A stretch of DNA of 64,000 nucleotides from Atriophallophorus winterbourni (taxonomy: Eukaryota > Platyhelminthes > Trematoda > Plagiorchiida > Microphallidae): NCBI GenBank assembly GCA_013407085.1, contig JACCGJ010019904.1, forward strand, positions 1-64,000, given 5' to 3'. Positions 43,701 to 55,641 of the stretch are shown in pieces; the stretch's first letter is position 1, and each line of letters starts with the position of its first letter. The notes beneath the pieces were generated by a model, which worked only from the letters and a program-made list of their open reading frames with translations, did no database searches and was not told where the DNA came from. The position numbers were made by a program, and so were the translations under genes.

Positions 43701-45137
43701 TTGCAATCGTGACCTCCCCCAAAAGAAAGAACTTGCCGTTTTAAGGCTTTTGTCCATATTATTTTATGTGAACGTGTGTGCTCATTCATCGCAACCCCCG
43801 AGATGCAATCACGCAAAAATATGCCGCCTGATCACCAAAACTGTTGAACGTTAAACAAATAGTTGCATGGGCACTCTGTACACTGCGATGCATCAGTTTG
43901 CTTCAAATTCTTTTAGCCTGGGTTCATACGCTACCTTTCATGAAGTGCTCTCCTTAACCTAAGTGCAGCAGTGAAACTAAAGCATCGTTCATTGTTCACT
44001 ACAGAACTAACCAAGCTGTGAGAATGAATTGCTTGTGACCATTATACATTCATCGTATACTATGGTCAGTTCAGCGTCTTTCGAAACAAGTTCATCACCA
44101 GAAAAATTCTCATTTGTCGGTGTCGAACATACGTTGGAAATGTTTACTTTGTCCTTCGTGGCATTCAAGATAAATTTCGGTTAATTGTTTATCTTGTCAT
44201 CTGGCTGGATCTAATGTAAGATGTTTTATTGCTAAAGGTCACCATCCCATGAAACACGCCAACACGATAAGCTGTATCAATTTTCGTGCCAGCGCTGTTT
44301 ACTCAGATGAAGTGACTAACGAATTGTATTCATCTAAGATGTCACGGTGTGTCACGAATCCAGGGCAGTCTGAATGCAAAAGCTTTAACCATGATAATCG
44401 AAAGTTTCCCGATATTTCATAGAATAACAAATTAAAAGGGAACCTGGTTGTTAGTTCAACAGATGGAATGCTCAATTCTCTTCCTGTTTGCGACAAAGGT
44501 TTGAATGAACAAGCTGGACGTGAGCTTCGCTGAATGCATTGCGTGATTCACCCGCGTTTTTTATGTCGAATCACACTCTTGTTGAGTAAGCTCACACTTG
44601 TCTAATGATGCTTCCTATGATAATGTTAACGAAGTATGATGGCACGTGTATCTTTCTTCACGCAATTATTCCACATGACCTGGTTGAAGCTGAATTAGCT
44701 TCTTATTGTACTGCTAAAATGTACACAAATTCAGTGGACACTTTTACTCGTATCTAGATTCTCACAGATAATATCCACGCCTGAATTCAAGTGGAGCTAT
44801 ATTTTCCCTCATGATCGACTGGATAGGAGTTGTGAAACTCCTATTTATTGAATACTGTGAGACCGCGTGCATTTTACCGTAAATCCGAATGCATGATCAC
44901 TTCATTCTGTAGTGGACGGCTAGTGCATATAAGAATGAAATCGATTGTCACGTGGCAATATATTCGACGTTGCATCAAGTGGTTGTACTTGTTTGTGATA
45001 TGGTTTTACTGCAGTGATTAACGATCGATACGAATGTTGGAGGAGCGCTCTCGGAAAAGAAAATTGCTACGGCAATTTTCCCCACTGAAGTTACGTGAAC
45101 TGTTCTCCAGATAGTTTGAACGACATTAGTTTGTTTC
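43701..45137. other. Spacer
   Basis: No LINE block, inverted-repeat ends or gene-like frames recognised. Confidence 0.45.
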
Positions 45138-45560
45138 AAGATTCAAGAATGTATGGTCACACAAAGCATATAGCTTCAGAATTACCATATCATAATAAAT
45201 ATTTGTTTTTGAAAAAGAAATAGCGCATAATTATCTTATGTCACATATAGTCCAGATGAATACTTACCATGAGCTAAGAGGCAGATGTCGTCAAATCGTT
45301 TTGCAACAAATACGTGTCGAAATTCCAAATGAATGTTTAGACGCTAGGAGCGGTAACAATCGTTTCATGGTGGGCATTCCAAAGGAAACAGACACAGACA
45401 GAATAAAAATATCGGCGACAGCTGATACGGACATGTGGGAAGTTGCAGTGTCGCTGAGTGGCTGCGTGTATGTTGTGACTCACGGTATTCGAATAAATGT
45501 TTTAAATGATGATGTGGGGTATGTAATATTTTGCATATAAGTATCACATCCCTCCGAAGG
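45138..45560 (-). mobile_element. CR1-like LINE 3' fragment
   Basis: Tail TTCAAGATTCAAGAAT at 45138, hairpin block TATGGTCACACAAAGC ... ATTACCATA, then the C-terminal RT segment on the minus strand (MILICKILHTPHHHLKHLF near 45540). 5'-truncated. Confidence 0.68.
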
Positions 45561-46224
45561 TTTCTTTGAAGGCAGGGTTGTGAGTTTTATTTTTCGCAAT
45601 CATTCCTCGTACGGTGGTTTCCGGAAACCACGTACGCATTTCGTTGCAGGATTTTATATTTCATTTTAGCCATAAGACAACGACTGTATGCAGAAGTTAT
45701 TGGTCAACCAAATCACTGCGCACTGGATTTCACTACCATCGAGGCCACATTGTTAAATGCAAGTGCTCTGGTCGTCTTTAAATTCCGAACTTTTCAAACA
45801 TTTTACTGTTAGAACTAGCAATGTCATCACCATCCGTGTGTATTCCGTGAGAAAACTGAGTGCCGTTTTGGCTGTGATGCAACGATGAACACCGGTGTCT
45901 ATCAGGATATTTATAGTTCGATTCCTGCAGCCCATGTGTTTCAGTCTATCACACTGTCCATTGCGTTAAATCAGATTAACTGTAATGAACATAGAGATAG
46001 AGGGAAATGCCTGTAGCGGTTCTAGATACCATATAAGGAAAATTCAATTTTCAACGTTTCCTTTGTTTATCCAATGGGCTGTGTGGAGCGTTGTAATCAA
46101 TATTCATAGCTGATCTACACGATATGATGCGTGATACTGGTCACTGCTTTTAACATTCGACTATGAAGTTTAATTTTGCCTGGTAGCTCTTTAACACAGA
46201 TTTACCAGACAAGTACATAGACTA
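45561..46224. other. Spacer
   Basis: Nothing recognised. Confidence 0.4.
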
Positions 46225-46642
46225 TGCGACTTTACCCAATAGAGGATACGACGCGATATCATTCTGACTTATAGAATCGTGTCTACCGAAGGACATCCAC
46301 TAAAACACTTGCTTGATGTGTGTGATGGGAAAGTGACACGCGGACATACCTTATCCCTTTACGTCCCAAGTTCCCGTATTGATTTCGGCTCCATTTTTTC
46401 GCCGTACGAGCTATATTTCTTTGGAATTCCCTATCCCAACATATGATGGACTCTCCTTGCCTGACGGCGTTTAAAGAGAAATTGGACTTACATATGCAAA
46501 AGAATAACATTCGTGAGCCTTACATTTGATAATCTCTATTGCTTTTATACTGTTGTATTTTTCATGTTTTTTATTCATACCGTAATCTTGTGGTGTCGTA
46601 AAGTATTAACTTTTTTAACCATAAATCCTTGAATCCTTGAAA
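46225..46642 (+). mobile_element. CR1-like LINE 3' fragment
   Basis: Plus strand: Y.R..GYDAISFxLIES-type C-terminal RT sequence from 46230, CGCGGACATACCTTATCCC at 46338, then the untranslated end with TCGTAAAGTATTAACTTTTTTAACCATAAATCC (split) and a CTTGAATCCTTGAAAC tail. Intact counterpart of the jump seen at 25201. Confidence 0.75.
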
Positions 46643-46829
46643 CAGTTGAGTGGAAGACAGATTAAATCTTCGGTATTCAGGTTGCTGGCCAAAACGCTCA
46701 TTCAAATGCCTAAGAATTTTGCAATCCAATTGACGCGAACGGAATCCTTCTTCTTTTGGATCTAATGCAGAAAGGATTATATCCCATTTAAACTTCTTCA
46801 ATACAGGAATACTGGGTAACTTTTAGTTA

Positions 46830-47810
46830 CAACGCAAAGCCTGAGAGTAGAGGAAAACCACTACACCTCTTTTAGGTTCATGTACCAGCGTGTCCAACGC
46901 TTCTTATATAATGCACTGTAGAATTGTTGTTTTTGCCGTAGGGATAGAAACTCGTCCGCTAGCGAGTTACACTTGTTAACCATCCGCGTAGACAGCGTGC
47001 ATTCATTGCTCCGTTGGAGCATCCATAGGCTTCTGTACACGGGTCCGTTACTCGTTTACGAGTCTGAATAACCGGAGAAACACGTCATTATAATGACCAA
47101 AGAGGATACGGTGGGCCGTAAGCAAGTCAAAACATTTCCTCCGAATTTCTAACGGGCAAAGTCTAAGCAAGGTCTATCGATGCTGGTGTACAACATGGTG
47201 CATACCCTGCATCATTTTGTACGCTCCTTTTTTCCGTTCTCAAGTGAAGCACATTCGCCTTTAGATTGCGAATAAGCGAATACCAGTGGACCGACATTTG
47301 CTAAAAAAATGGTGTCTGGAACATCCATGGGGTAATGGCTTCAAGGGAACACCGGATGACACACAGCATTCTCGTAGCACTGGTTAATCTCCGACAAATG
47401 TCTGCCCTTAACTTCAAAGAGTCAATAATCAGAATTCATAAATCTTTTCCACTGTCACCGATCTGCTGGGCTTACTCCATGGAATGTACCCCCATAAAAT
47501 ATTACTGGAGAACAAGCGTATGATGATTGACTTGTTCTCCTTTATAGGCAACGTCCAGCGATTCGACAATCTACCTAAGTCATCTACTGCTAGTTTCAGT
47601 AGCTCGTGGCCATGACGTGAACTGAGAGAAATCCGAAAATTCAGACCTTTGGCAACTAATAGGTAATCGATGACGATCGTATCAGGAATGTCGTTAACAA
47701 TGGTCTTAAATAACAGAGGACCAAGGGTGATTCCTTGTGGCATATCAAATTTTGTTATCAGTCCTGAAGACAAATCACCATTAGTCTCCATACGGTTTGG
47801 CCACCCGGAG
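46830..47810 (-). mobile_element. LINE RT fragment of a third subfamily
   Basis: The minus-strand frame 47791-47429 reads ITKFDMPQGITLGPLLFKTIVNDIPDTIV around motif B, followed by LKLAVDDLGRLSNRW; the FADD block is degraded. Sequence down to 46830 continues with C-terminal RT-like pieces (PLEIRRKCF-like near 47150). Diverged from the other CR1-like copies. Confidence 0.6.
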
Positions 47811-48634
47811 ATAAATACATTGATCTAATTTAGAAGACACCCTCAAATACTCATGCCTTTCAATGTGACGAGTATTCGCGTTTGATAATTGGGTGAGTGT
47901 ACATTTATTGAATGACATGATTTTCTACCAAGTGAAGGTTAGACAAATAAGCAATGAGGGAATGTAAGCGCACATCTACTGAACGAATGCACATATTAAG
48001 CAACAACGAATTAGTAGTACACAAACGCAACTATATTGACTTTATTTATCTAAGCGTTAACACGTTATTGAGATATAAAATTTCTCACGCTTGTAGTAGA
48101 AAACGCGCACAAACCAGCATTGAATCTATACAGAAATCTCAGCAGCACTGAAAATATATTAGGAGGATAAATTTACGTCCTTTGATTACCGGCTTGGCTA
48201 AGACTAATCCGATATAATGGCTTAAGGTAATAACCGGCGCGTACGAGAGTTCCTCAAGGTGTGGAACTAGATGATTAAAAAGCATCTTAGATTGGTTATC
48301 AAGTTGTCAAGTCTACGAAGAAGACTAACGATGAGTAATATTCGGAGCGCAATGAACGGATTGCCGTCTGTCATTCAAAAACAATAAATGAGTTGCTGAT
48401 GACGACGCTTGGTCTGCAGGCGATACGACACTAACAGCCAACGTAGGGTCTGTAAGTAGCATATTGGAAACTAAGTTAATTCATTGGAAATACCCGCGTT
48501 ATGGTCGATTCAAATCCATGCGCAACTGCAGACGAATTATTTCCTTTAGTACGATTTGATACAAATTACTAGCCTACCGCTGAATGCAAGCAAGTGTTGA
48601 AGAATGCGAACTAACTCCGGTTAAAACAATGGAG
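47811..48634. other. Spacer
   Basis: AT-rich; no element or gene recognised. Confidence 0.4.
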
Positions 48635-49195
48635 AGTCAAGATTCAAGATTTATGGTTGAAAAAGCAATTAACTTTACAATAACCATAGAGTCGAACTAT
48701 AGGGACAAATGTAAATAAATGGGTATAAATAAAATCAAAATCAATGGGACGATCATAGTTTATTAATGGAGGGGGTCAAAATTTGGATTAGCTCTCATAT
48801 AATCGTCAAGTTTCGATTTGATTATAGATAAACTGTTTGAGTCTACCAAATCGGCTGTTAGGGAGTTTCAAACAAAGCACACACGCACCGAAGAAAAATA
48901 CCTGTGGCAGTTCCGTTTGGAGTGTGGTATTCCCTACTTGCAACCATGACCACGGCTGCTGCTGGAAGTTCGAATGTGGAATAATAACTCCAAGGGGTGG
49001 GAAACAGTAGTAAGATTTTGTATGCGAGGATGAGATCACATCACATTCTCCTTTGCACAAGTGTCCTCAGATCCATTCTTCTGAGTCTAGGACTGTTGGA
49101 AGTTGCTGACGATGATTATGATATGACGTCATTGAATGGATTTACTGGTTGGTTTGCATGCATGCTTCAAGGGTATGATCTTTCGGATCTGATCT
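48635..49195 (-). mobile_element. CR1-like LINE 3' fragment
   Basis: Tail and hairpin block at 48638-48700 (TTTATGGTTGAAAAAGC ... CTTTACAATAACCATAG); the RT C-terminus on the minus strand includes LRTLVQRRM and CDLILAYKI near 49040 and FFFGACVLCLKLPNSRFGRL near 48860. Confidence 0.65.
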
Positions 49196-50059
49196 GATCA
49201 GAAAGCCTTTAGGTTAAATGGTGCTGCTTGTTGGTTTCGCGTAAAATATATGTGAATACATACAGCATTTTGTTTATCGTTGATAGAGAAGATCGTTTCG
49301 AAAGAATTAACAAAAACCGGGTCGAATTCGAAGGAGTTTGATCCGTTCACCAAAAACTTATAAGGATCGAAACTTCTTGCTCTGGCCTACCACCCCCAGA
49401 GTACAAAATACCAAGGTTCGGTCTATCGGTATCACCATCTACAGGAAAATTATCATTTCGATTCCTACTTTCTGCGAAAATCAAGTTCGTGCTAGGTGTG
49501 ACAAATCATTGATCATTGATTAACTTTGGAAATCTGAATACCACGGTCTTGTGTATGCTTGTTGTGCTGTCTCGACGCTCGATTTAACATGTCGTTGTAA
49601 TAACAATAACAACCTTTCCACTTGTGCTGAGTTGCTTGAAGCAACACATTTAATAAACCAGCACAACGCAGTTGGCCGGGTACTACTTAGTAGACATTAG
49701 CACAACCGCATTGTCACGATCGATAATTTTTGCTACATGTTCACTGTGTGTTCCACGCTCTGTTTGATTGACTTGTGGCCAGTCTAGTGGAAACGCACTA
49801 CATGGCAGTCTAGCGCACCTGGTGACCTTAACCACGGGGTTACGAAATTTACTTTTACCACACGGTAGCGGAAAGATCGCACGCAGAGAATCAAGCCGAT
49901 ACCGTTGCAATCAATAAGTGATCTAACCCATCTCGTGAATGTACAAATGCGAACGTATCCACCGGCCCCAATTTGGATATCGTCTGAATTGATTTTGGTG
50001 GTCCAACGCATCTGGATAGCTCATTTCTCTGGAACTCAAATATGCAGATCTACTGCAAT
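49196..50059. other. Spacer
   Basis: No gene or element recognised. Confidence 0.4.
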
Positions 50060-50745
50060 ATCAGAACTAAGAAAGTTTTGTGATAGGAAAAGCAATGAGC
50101 TGAACAAAAACCAGAGGATGACAAGGCATAAGGCGCAAAAACGTAAAATCTTCCAAGAGTTGATAGGGACAGTTACGCATCGCAGGATTCGTCATGTATC
50201 CATCGAGATTCGAAGTGATAATCATAACCGATTCCGAGCGGATGATTACTTCAGGTAAGGCGTTCCAGGTACTGAAAGCGAAAAACATACGACGCATATC
50301 CAATCGAGAATGTGAGATGCTTAAAGCCTTTGAATATGTGTTCAAGTGGATGATTTTGGGTGTGAATATTTTTTAAAGCCAGAACAAGTTCACTCCGTTG
50401 TGTAGGATTCTGTAGTTTTAATTTTGAACTTCGCTCTTCGAAAGGCGAATTATTGTAACAAGTGACGAACTTTTTTGCTGTATGATAACTCATGTCAAGG
50501 AGTTCGATATCCTTCCGCAGCCATGGTGCCCAGGCTGGGATTGAGTATTCCGTAACAGGACGCACACATATATTTAGTATCCGGGGTAAGGTTTCAGGCG
50601 TGAAACTCTTGAATATTCTATTTATCAGACAGAATTTACGGCCGGCATTGTTATATACTGCGTAAAAATGTTGCCGCGTTTGAGTCATAAGCGATGAGAT
50701 TGAAAATGGAAGTCTGGGAAGTTGAAACAAGTTGCAGTGTGCACC
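50060..50745 (-). mobile_element. CR1-like LINE 3' fragment (family of 11375-15650)
   Basis: The minus-strand frame 50730-50251 carries FKSFTPETLPRILNICVRPVTEYSIPAWAPWLRKDIELLDMSYH; a second frame (50345-50067) carries SHSRLDMRRMFFAFSTWNALPE. The hairpin block and degraded AGAACTAAGAAAG tail lie at 50060-50110. It is closely colinear with 11375-12100. Confidence 0.78.
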
Positions 50746-51387
50746 TCAGGAGTAAGTGGCTAATTTTGCAGCAAAGGAACTATAGCAGATATTGTGATAA
50801 GAAAAATGTTTACTTGCTTACGAATCAGCCAAGCTGAGATGTTTAATTGCGACATGTCCAAATATCACCCGGATGATGTTCGCTGAAAACTTATCTCTAG
50901 ACTAAATCCACTCACAGGTAGGTGGTTTGTCGCACGAAATCCGGACCACCTACCTCGTTAACAAACAAACAATAAGCACTTGGCTGGCGTGATGATGTCC
51001 CACGCGGAACAGCTGAACATTGGACGTGGAATCCAACCAGTTACCAGTCGCGGTAACATTAAAGCGTTCTTGTTTACTTCAAAGACGTGAGGCCACGAGA
51101 GTTTCTTTGGAAAAAATAATAAATATTTCGACACGCAAAAGCGGAATGTGGAAGGTTTTCAAAGGTGTCATCCCAAATACCAATTTGGGAAGGAATAAAA
51201 AAGAATGAAATGGCTTCATTCGGTTTCGAGTCTAGAAATAAACGTTAGACCTATATTTATTGATTATCGTGTATCGCGGAATCGTTTACTCACCCCTCAT
51301 TTCGAATCAATGAAATGATTTTGAAGAGGTTTCTGCTACTTCCGGTTCTTTGGCACCTTTTGTGGATCTATCGCTGTTATTCATGGC
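50746..51387. other. Spacer
   Basis: Nothing recognised. Confidence 0.4.
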
Positions 51388-51502
51388 GAGGGATTCAAGA
51401 GTTCAAAGATTTATGTTTGAAAAGAGAACACTTTAGGACAGCGAAGGATTACTGTATGAATGAAAATGTGTGAAGGATTAGTATATAAAGAGTAGAGTAT
51501 AT

Positions 51503-51537
<35 letters not shown>

Positions 51538-52618
51538 CTTATAATATCGCTATGCACGGAGAGTCCACCGCATGTTGATGACGACTTCCTGTTGCGATCC
51601 TTAGTAAAACTGGCATTAAGTATATATTTCTTGAAAGACGACAAAGACGAGCGAGATGTCTTTTCTATCCATGATTTCCAAGCTTGTACTGTGTAGTCCA
51701 CAACTGGATGTGTGTGTATTGAGTGCCTTTTACAACGAGTGAGGTGCGAAACGTCCGAAAATTCGTCTGAGTAAACCGAGTCCGCTGCATGCACGCTTAT
51801 AGACGGCCTCGCACTGCAGACTGCCTTTCAAATTTCGGCACACGAAGATACCGAGTGTGACTGCCACGTACGTATGATAACAGTAAGGGTTTTGTTACTT
51901 GCAACATTTTGCACTTGAGGAAGTTAAAGGGGAGCTTGTTTTGAATTGAGCACTGGTGCAGCTCATTTAAGTCTGCTAGTAAAACTAGGCAAACATCAAC
52001 CGAGTTGAACTTCATCCAAATTTGTACATCATCTTGGAAAAGAGCACGTTTACATTGTACCTGTTTCGGTAGATCATTTCAGTGATCAGTTTCAGTGATC
52101 CCAACACCATGCAGCTTCTGAAGTAGTAAGAAGTGATCAACTGGATCGAAAGCTTTATATATATTTAAGTTACAGGCATGTACGGAACTCACTTCGCATA
52201 ATGCTGGCGTCCAATCGTTTAAAGTCGTGGGCAAGTTAGGCAAACATGAGTATGTTATTCTAAATTCATGTTGTGTCTGAGAAAGAATTTCATGGCTCTT
52301 GGGGTGCCTGATAACACGTTCACACGCCAAGCGTTCTAATATTTTAGAAACCACTGTATGGAGCGTCCCAGGGCGGTAGTTGGCCGGATCCGAAAGACTG
52401 TCACCTTTGTATATTGGTGTAATAACTCCGGTTTTCCAATCAGCTGGTACGATTCCCGTATTTGATGTGTGTTTAAATAGATCACCTAGTAGGCTGCAAA
52501 GCTCCAGCTCATATGGATTCAGAATAGCCGGCGTTATTCCGTCATCCCCCGAGGATTTGTTACGTTCTAGCCTGCGTAAATGCTTTCGCACAAGCGTAGG
52601 ATTCACACCGATATCACA
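51388..52618 (-). mobile_element. CR1-like LINE, linker to 3' end with internal losses
   Basis: The frame 52606-52079 (175 codons) shows LVRKHLRRLERNKSSGDDGITPAIL, VPADWKTGVITPIYKGDSLSDPANYRPGTLHTVVSKILERL, and ACNLNIYKAFDPVDHFLLLQKL (motif A, with the usual DxSKAFD altered to NIYKAFD). Motifs B and C are missing; the C-terminal part resumes at about 52015 (NKLPFNFLKCKMLQV) and 51794. Tail TTCAAGAGTTCAAAG at 51388. Confidence 0.78.
51506..51536. repeat. (AT)n microsatellite
   Basis: About 30 bp of uninterrupted AT repeat inside the LINE copy. Confidence 0.95.
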
Positions 52619-53990
52619 TAGGATTCAAGGATTCAAAGATTTATGGTTAAAAAAGTCAATACTTTACAACACCACAGGATTACGGTATGAATAAAACACG
52701 AAAATTACAACAGTATAAAAGCAATAGAGAATATCAAATGTAAGGCTCACGAATGATGTTCGTTTGCAAGTGCAAGTCCAATTTCGCTTTAAAAATCACC
52801 AAGCAAGGAGAGTCCACCACATGTTGGGGTAGGGAATTCCAAAGAAATATAGCTCGTACGGCGAAAAAATGTCGCCGATAATCAATATGGGAACTTGGAA
52901 CGTAAAGGGATAAGGTATGTCCGCGTGTTACTTTTCCATCACATACATCAAGCAAGTGTTTTAGTGGATGTCCTTCGGTAGACACAATTCTATAGGTCAG
53001 AATAATATCGTGTCGTATCTTCCTTTGGGTAAAGTCACATAGACCCAGATGTCGCAGTCTTTCGGTATACGAAACATTGCGAAGACCCATCACTAACTTT
53101 GTTGCTCTATGATAGATTTTATCGCAGCCAAGGAGCCCAGACCTCGACCGCATACTCCATCGTAGGGCGAAGGTAGACATTCATTATCCTTGGTAACGTT
53201 ACCAGGGAGAATCTTCCAAATATTCTTCGAACGATACCTAACAATCTGTTGGCCCGTCGATATATATTCTGGCAGTGCACTGTGCTCTTCAGGTTACCGC
53301 TAATCCACACTCCAAGATCTTTTTCTAACGAGCTCCATGCTAGGTTTTCAGTTCCCAATCGATATGTCCAAGGAACATTCTTGCCAAGATGGAGCATCTT
53401 ACATTTCTGTATGTTGAATGACATGTCATTCATGGCCGCCGAATTCGACACGCTCTCCAAATCCATTTGTTATTTCTCACAATCCTCTGCAGAACTAATC
53501 GGCGTCCAAATTTTCATATCATCCACGAACAGGACCATTTTAGAAGATATGAGGGGGGGGTAAATCGTTTATATATAACAGAAAGAGGAGCGGGCCTAAC
53601 ACAGATCCTTGTGGGACTCCACTCGTGGTTTTTAACGTTTGTGATAGCACTCCGTTAACCTTAACTCTGGCGTCTCGATCTGACAAATAATCACACAACC
53701 ATGAAAGAAGTGGTTCACATATTCCTGAACGCATCAGTTTTGGCAAAGCAGATGATGATTAACTCTGTCAAAAGCTTTCCACATCTATTCAACCTGACAA
53801 AGTTGTTGGCAGTGACACATTATTTGAACACAAGACTTGCGGATAAAATGTTGCTAGGGCATCAGTTGTACCCCTGACAGTGTCTGTCAATCCGTCCGCA
53901 GTTTGAATAGGAAAAATTCCGGTATAACCTTAGTGGCTTGTTTACAACCGTGTAGATTATCTTAGGATGTAACTTTGAAGTCATACGAGG
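52619..53990 (-). mobile_element. CR1-like LINE with most of the RT
   Basis: Right to left: degraded linker (near 53960-53870, KVxPEFFLFKLRTD), MPKLMRSGICEPLLSWLCDYLSDRDARVKV and TSGVPQGSVLGPLLFLLYINDLPPPHIF (53746-53540, motif B), then a gap at the FADD block (VLFVDDMKIW near 53520), NDMSFNIQKCKMLHLG and KDLGVWISGNLK (53466-53119), KIYHRATKLVMGLRNVSYTERL and TQRKIRHDIILTYRIV (53180-52734). Hairpin block and GATTCAAGGATTCAAAG tail at 52620-52680. One or two frameshifts only. Confidence 0.85.
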
Positions 53991-54056
53991 AGCTGCCTGG
54001 TGATGTGCATTTGTAGCAGTTTTTGCTGTGGTCGATAGCGATAAACTCGATCAAAT

Positions 54057-54277
54057 ACCAAGCGTGAATGCTTCATCGATATTTCCAATGCTTTTGATAG
54101 AGTAAACCATGGCATTTTAATAAAAAGTTCGAAGCTTATGAAATTCAATATATATATATATTTATATTTATATTTATATATTTATATGTTCCATATACCT
54201 TGTCATCCTATGGTTATTGTTAAGGTAAATGCTTTTTCTACCATACAATTTTCCGAGTTCTGAGTTCTGAGTTCTGA
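54057..54277 (+). mobile_element. CR1-like LINE with large internal deletion
   Basis: FIDISNAFDRVNHGILIK (54078-54130, RT motif A) is joined through an AT-rich stretch (54146-54186) straight to the 3' end block CTTGTCATCCTATGGTTATTG and CTTTTTCTACCATACAATTTTC, then GAGTTCTGAGTTCTGAG. Everything between motif A and the 3' UTR is missing. Same family as 11375-15650. Confidence 0.75.
54146..54186. repeat. TATA/TATTTA microsatellite
   Basis: Short (AT)n followed by TATTTA repeats at the deletion joint of the LINE copy at 54057-54277. Confidence 0.9.
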
Positions 54278-54958
54278 ATTCAATTCAATTCAATTCAATT
54301 TTAACGGTCTAAAAAGCATATAGCTTGACAAAAACCACAGAATAATATGGGAATTACGAAGAAGAAGAAGAAGAAAACTTTATTCGTTGAAACGAATTTT
54401 CAGTTAAAATAACATGGGTAGAAAAACGGGATTTGTTTGTTTAATGAGCAGTTTAGGAATCAAGTAAAAATCAATTGGACAGAAACTGCTTTCAAAGTTC
54501 AAAGCTTTTATGGTGTAAAATATATAGGTTCAAAATTTGGATTGGTCAACATAAAATTGTCCAAATTCGATTTGAATATATCCAAGTTGGGTAAATGTGC
54601 AACATTACAAGGTAAAGCATACACGTACAGAATAAAAGTACCTTCGACAGTTTAATCTCGAGTCGGGAATAAGTACTGTATAGTCGTGACTCCGGCTGGT
54701 TCTGGGTGGTAGTCGCGTGAATAGTTGATTTAGGGGATGGTTGGGGGTATGCAGTATATTGATCATAAGTATCAAATCACCACTAAGACGGTGGTAGCGA
54801 GAGTCGAATAGATTGAGGCTTGTAATACGATCTTCGTATTGTTTTTGCTTCAAACCGCGTACGAGCTTGGTGGTCCGATGATATATTCTCTGCAAGAGGC
54901 TGATGTCTTTCTGTAGCCAGGCTGACCAAGCCTGAACCGCATACTCCATGGTTGGCTT
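54278..54958 (-). mobile_element. CR1-like LINE 3' fragment, tail-to-tail with the preceding copy
   Basis: Begins with AATTCAATTCAATTC tail repeats fused to the TTCTGA tail of the plus-strand copy, then AACGGTCTAAAAAGC ... AAAAACCACAG. RT C-terminus on the minus strand (54949-54605): MEYAVQAWSAWLQKDISLLQRIYHRTTKLV. A (GAA)n-led insert of about 60 bp (54358-54420) and a second hairpin-like TCAAAGCTTTTATGGTG at 54500 break the 3' UTR. 5'-truncated at about 54958. Confidence 0.78.
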
Positions 54959-55641
54959 TTTTCAAGGTTTCGAGGTTTTTAATGGTCTAAAAAGCAACAA
55001 GCTCAACAACAACCATAGGATGATAAAAATTGAAATTTAAGTGTATAAACAATATAATAACACAGATTAAACAGTATATAAGTGTTCTGGAAAAGAATAA
55101 TGCAATAAACATTCCTCTAATTTCGTTTTAAAGTCATGCAAGTTAGTGGCGTGAGCAACGGTTGAAGGTAAACTGTTCCAAGTAAAACAGACACAGACAG
55201 AGTGAAAATACCTTCTACAGTTCAGGCGGGAATGGGGTACCACCAGCACATATTCATGGGTCCGATAATTCCTCGTATCCCTTCGCGTGAACAAATCCTG
55301 TAAGGGATGGTTCGGGGTATGGAATGTTTTGTAAAGTAAGATAAGGTCTCCTCTGATTCGTCGATAGGGAAAATCGAACAGATTCAGTTGAGCTATCTTT
55401 TCTTTATATGGTTTGTTTCGGATGCTGAGAACTAGTTTCGTTGAGCGGTGATAGATTCGCTGCATAAGTTCCACATCCCTCTTGAGCCACGGAGACCATG
55501 ACTGCACACCGTATTCCATGACTGGTCTCACGTATGTATTCATGATCCTTGGGAATATCTTGGGCGAAAATTTCCCAAATACACGTTTGAGTAGATTTAG
55601 AACGCGTGTTGCTTTTTTAAAGGCAATGTTAGTTTGAAGTG
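54959..55641 (-). mobile_element. CR1-like LINE 3' fragment
   Basis: Tail TTCAAGGTTTCGAGGT at 54961 sits exactly at the truncated end of the previous fragment. RT C-terminus 55543-55067: MNTYVRPVMEYGVQSWSPWLKRDVELMQRIYHRSTKLVLS, FPYRRIRGDLILLYKTFHTPNHPLQDL, HSRLNCRRYFHSVCVCFTWNSLPSTVAHAT; a long clean frame (158 codons), so relatively young. Confidence 0.83.
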
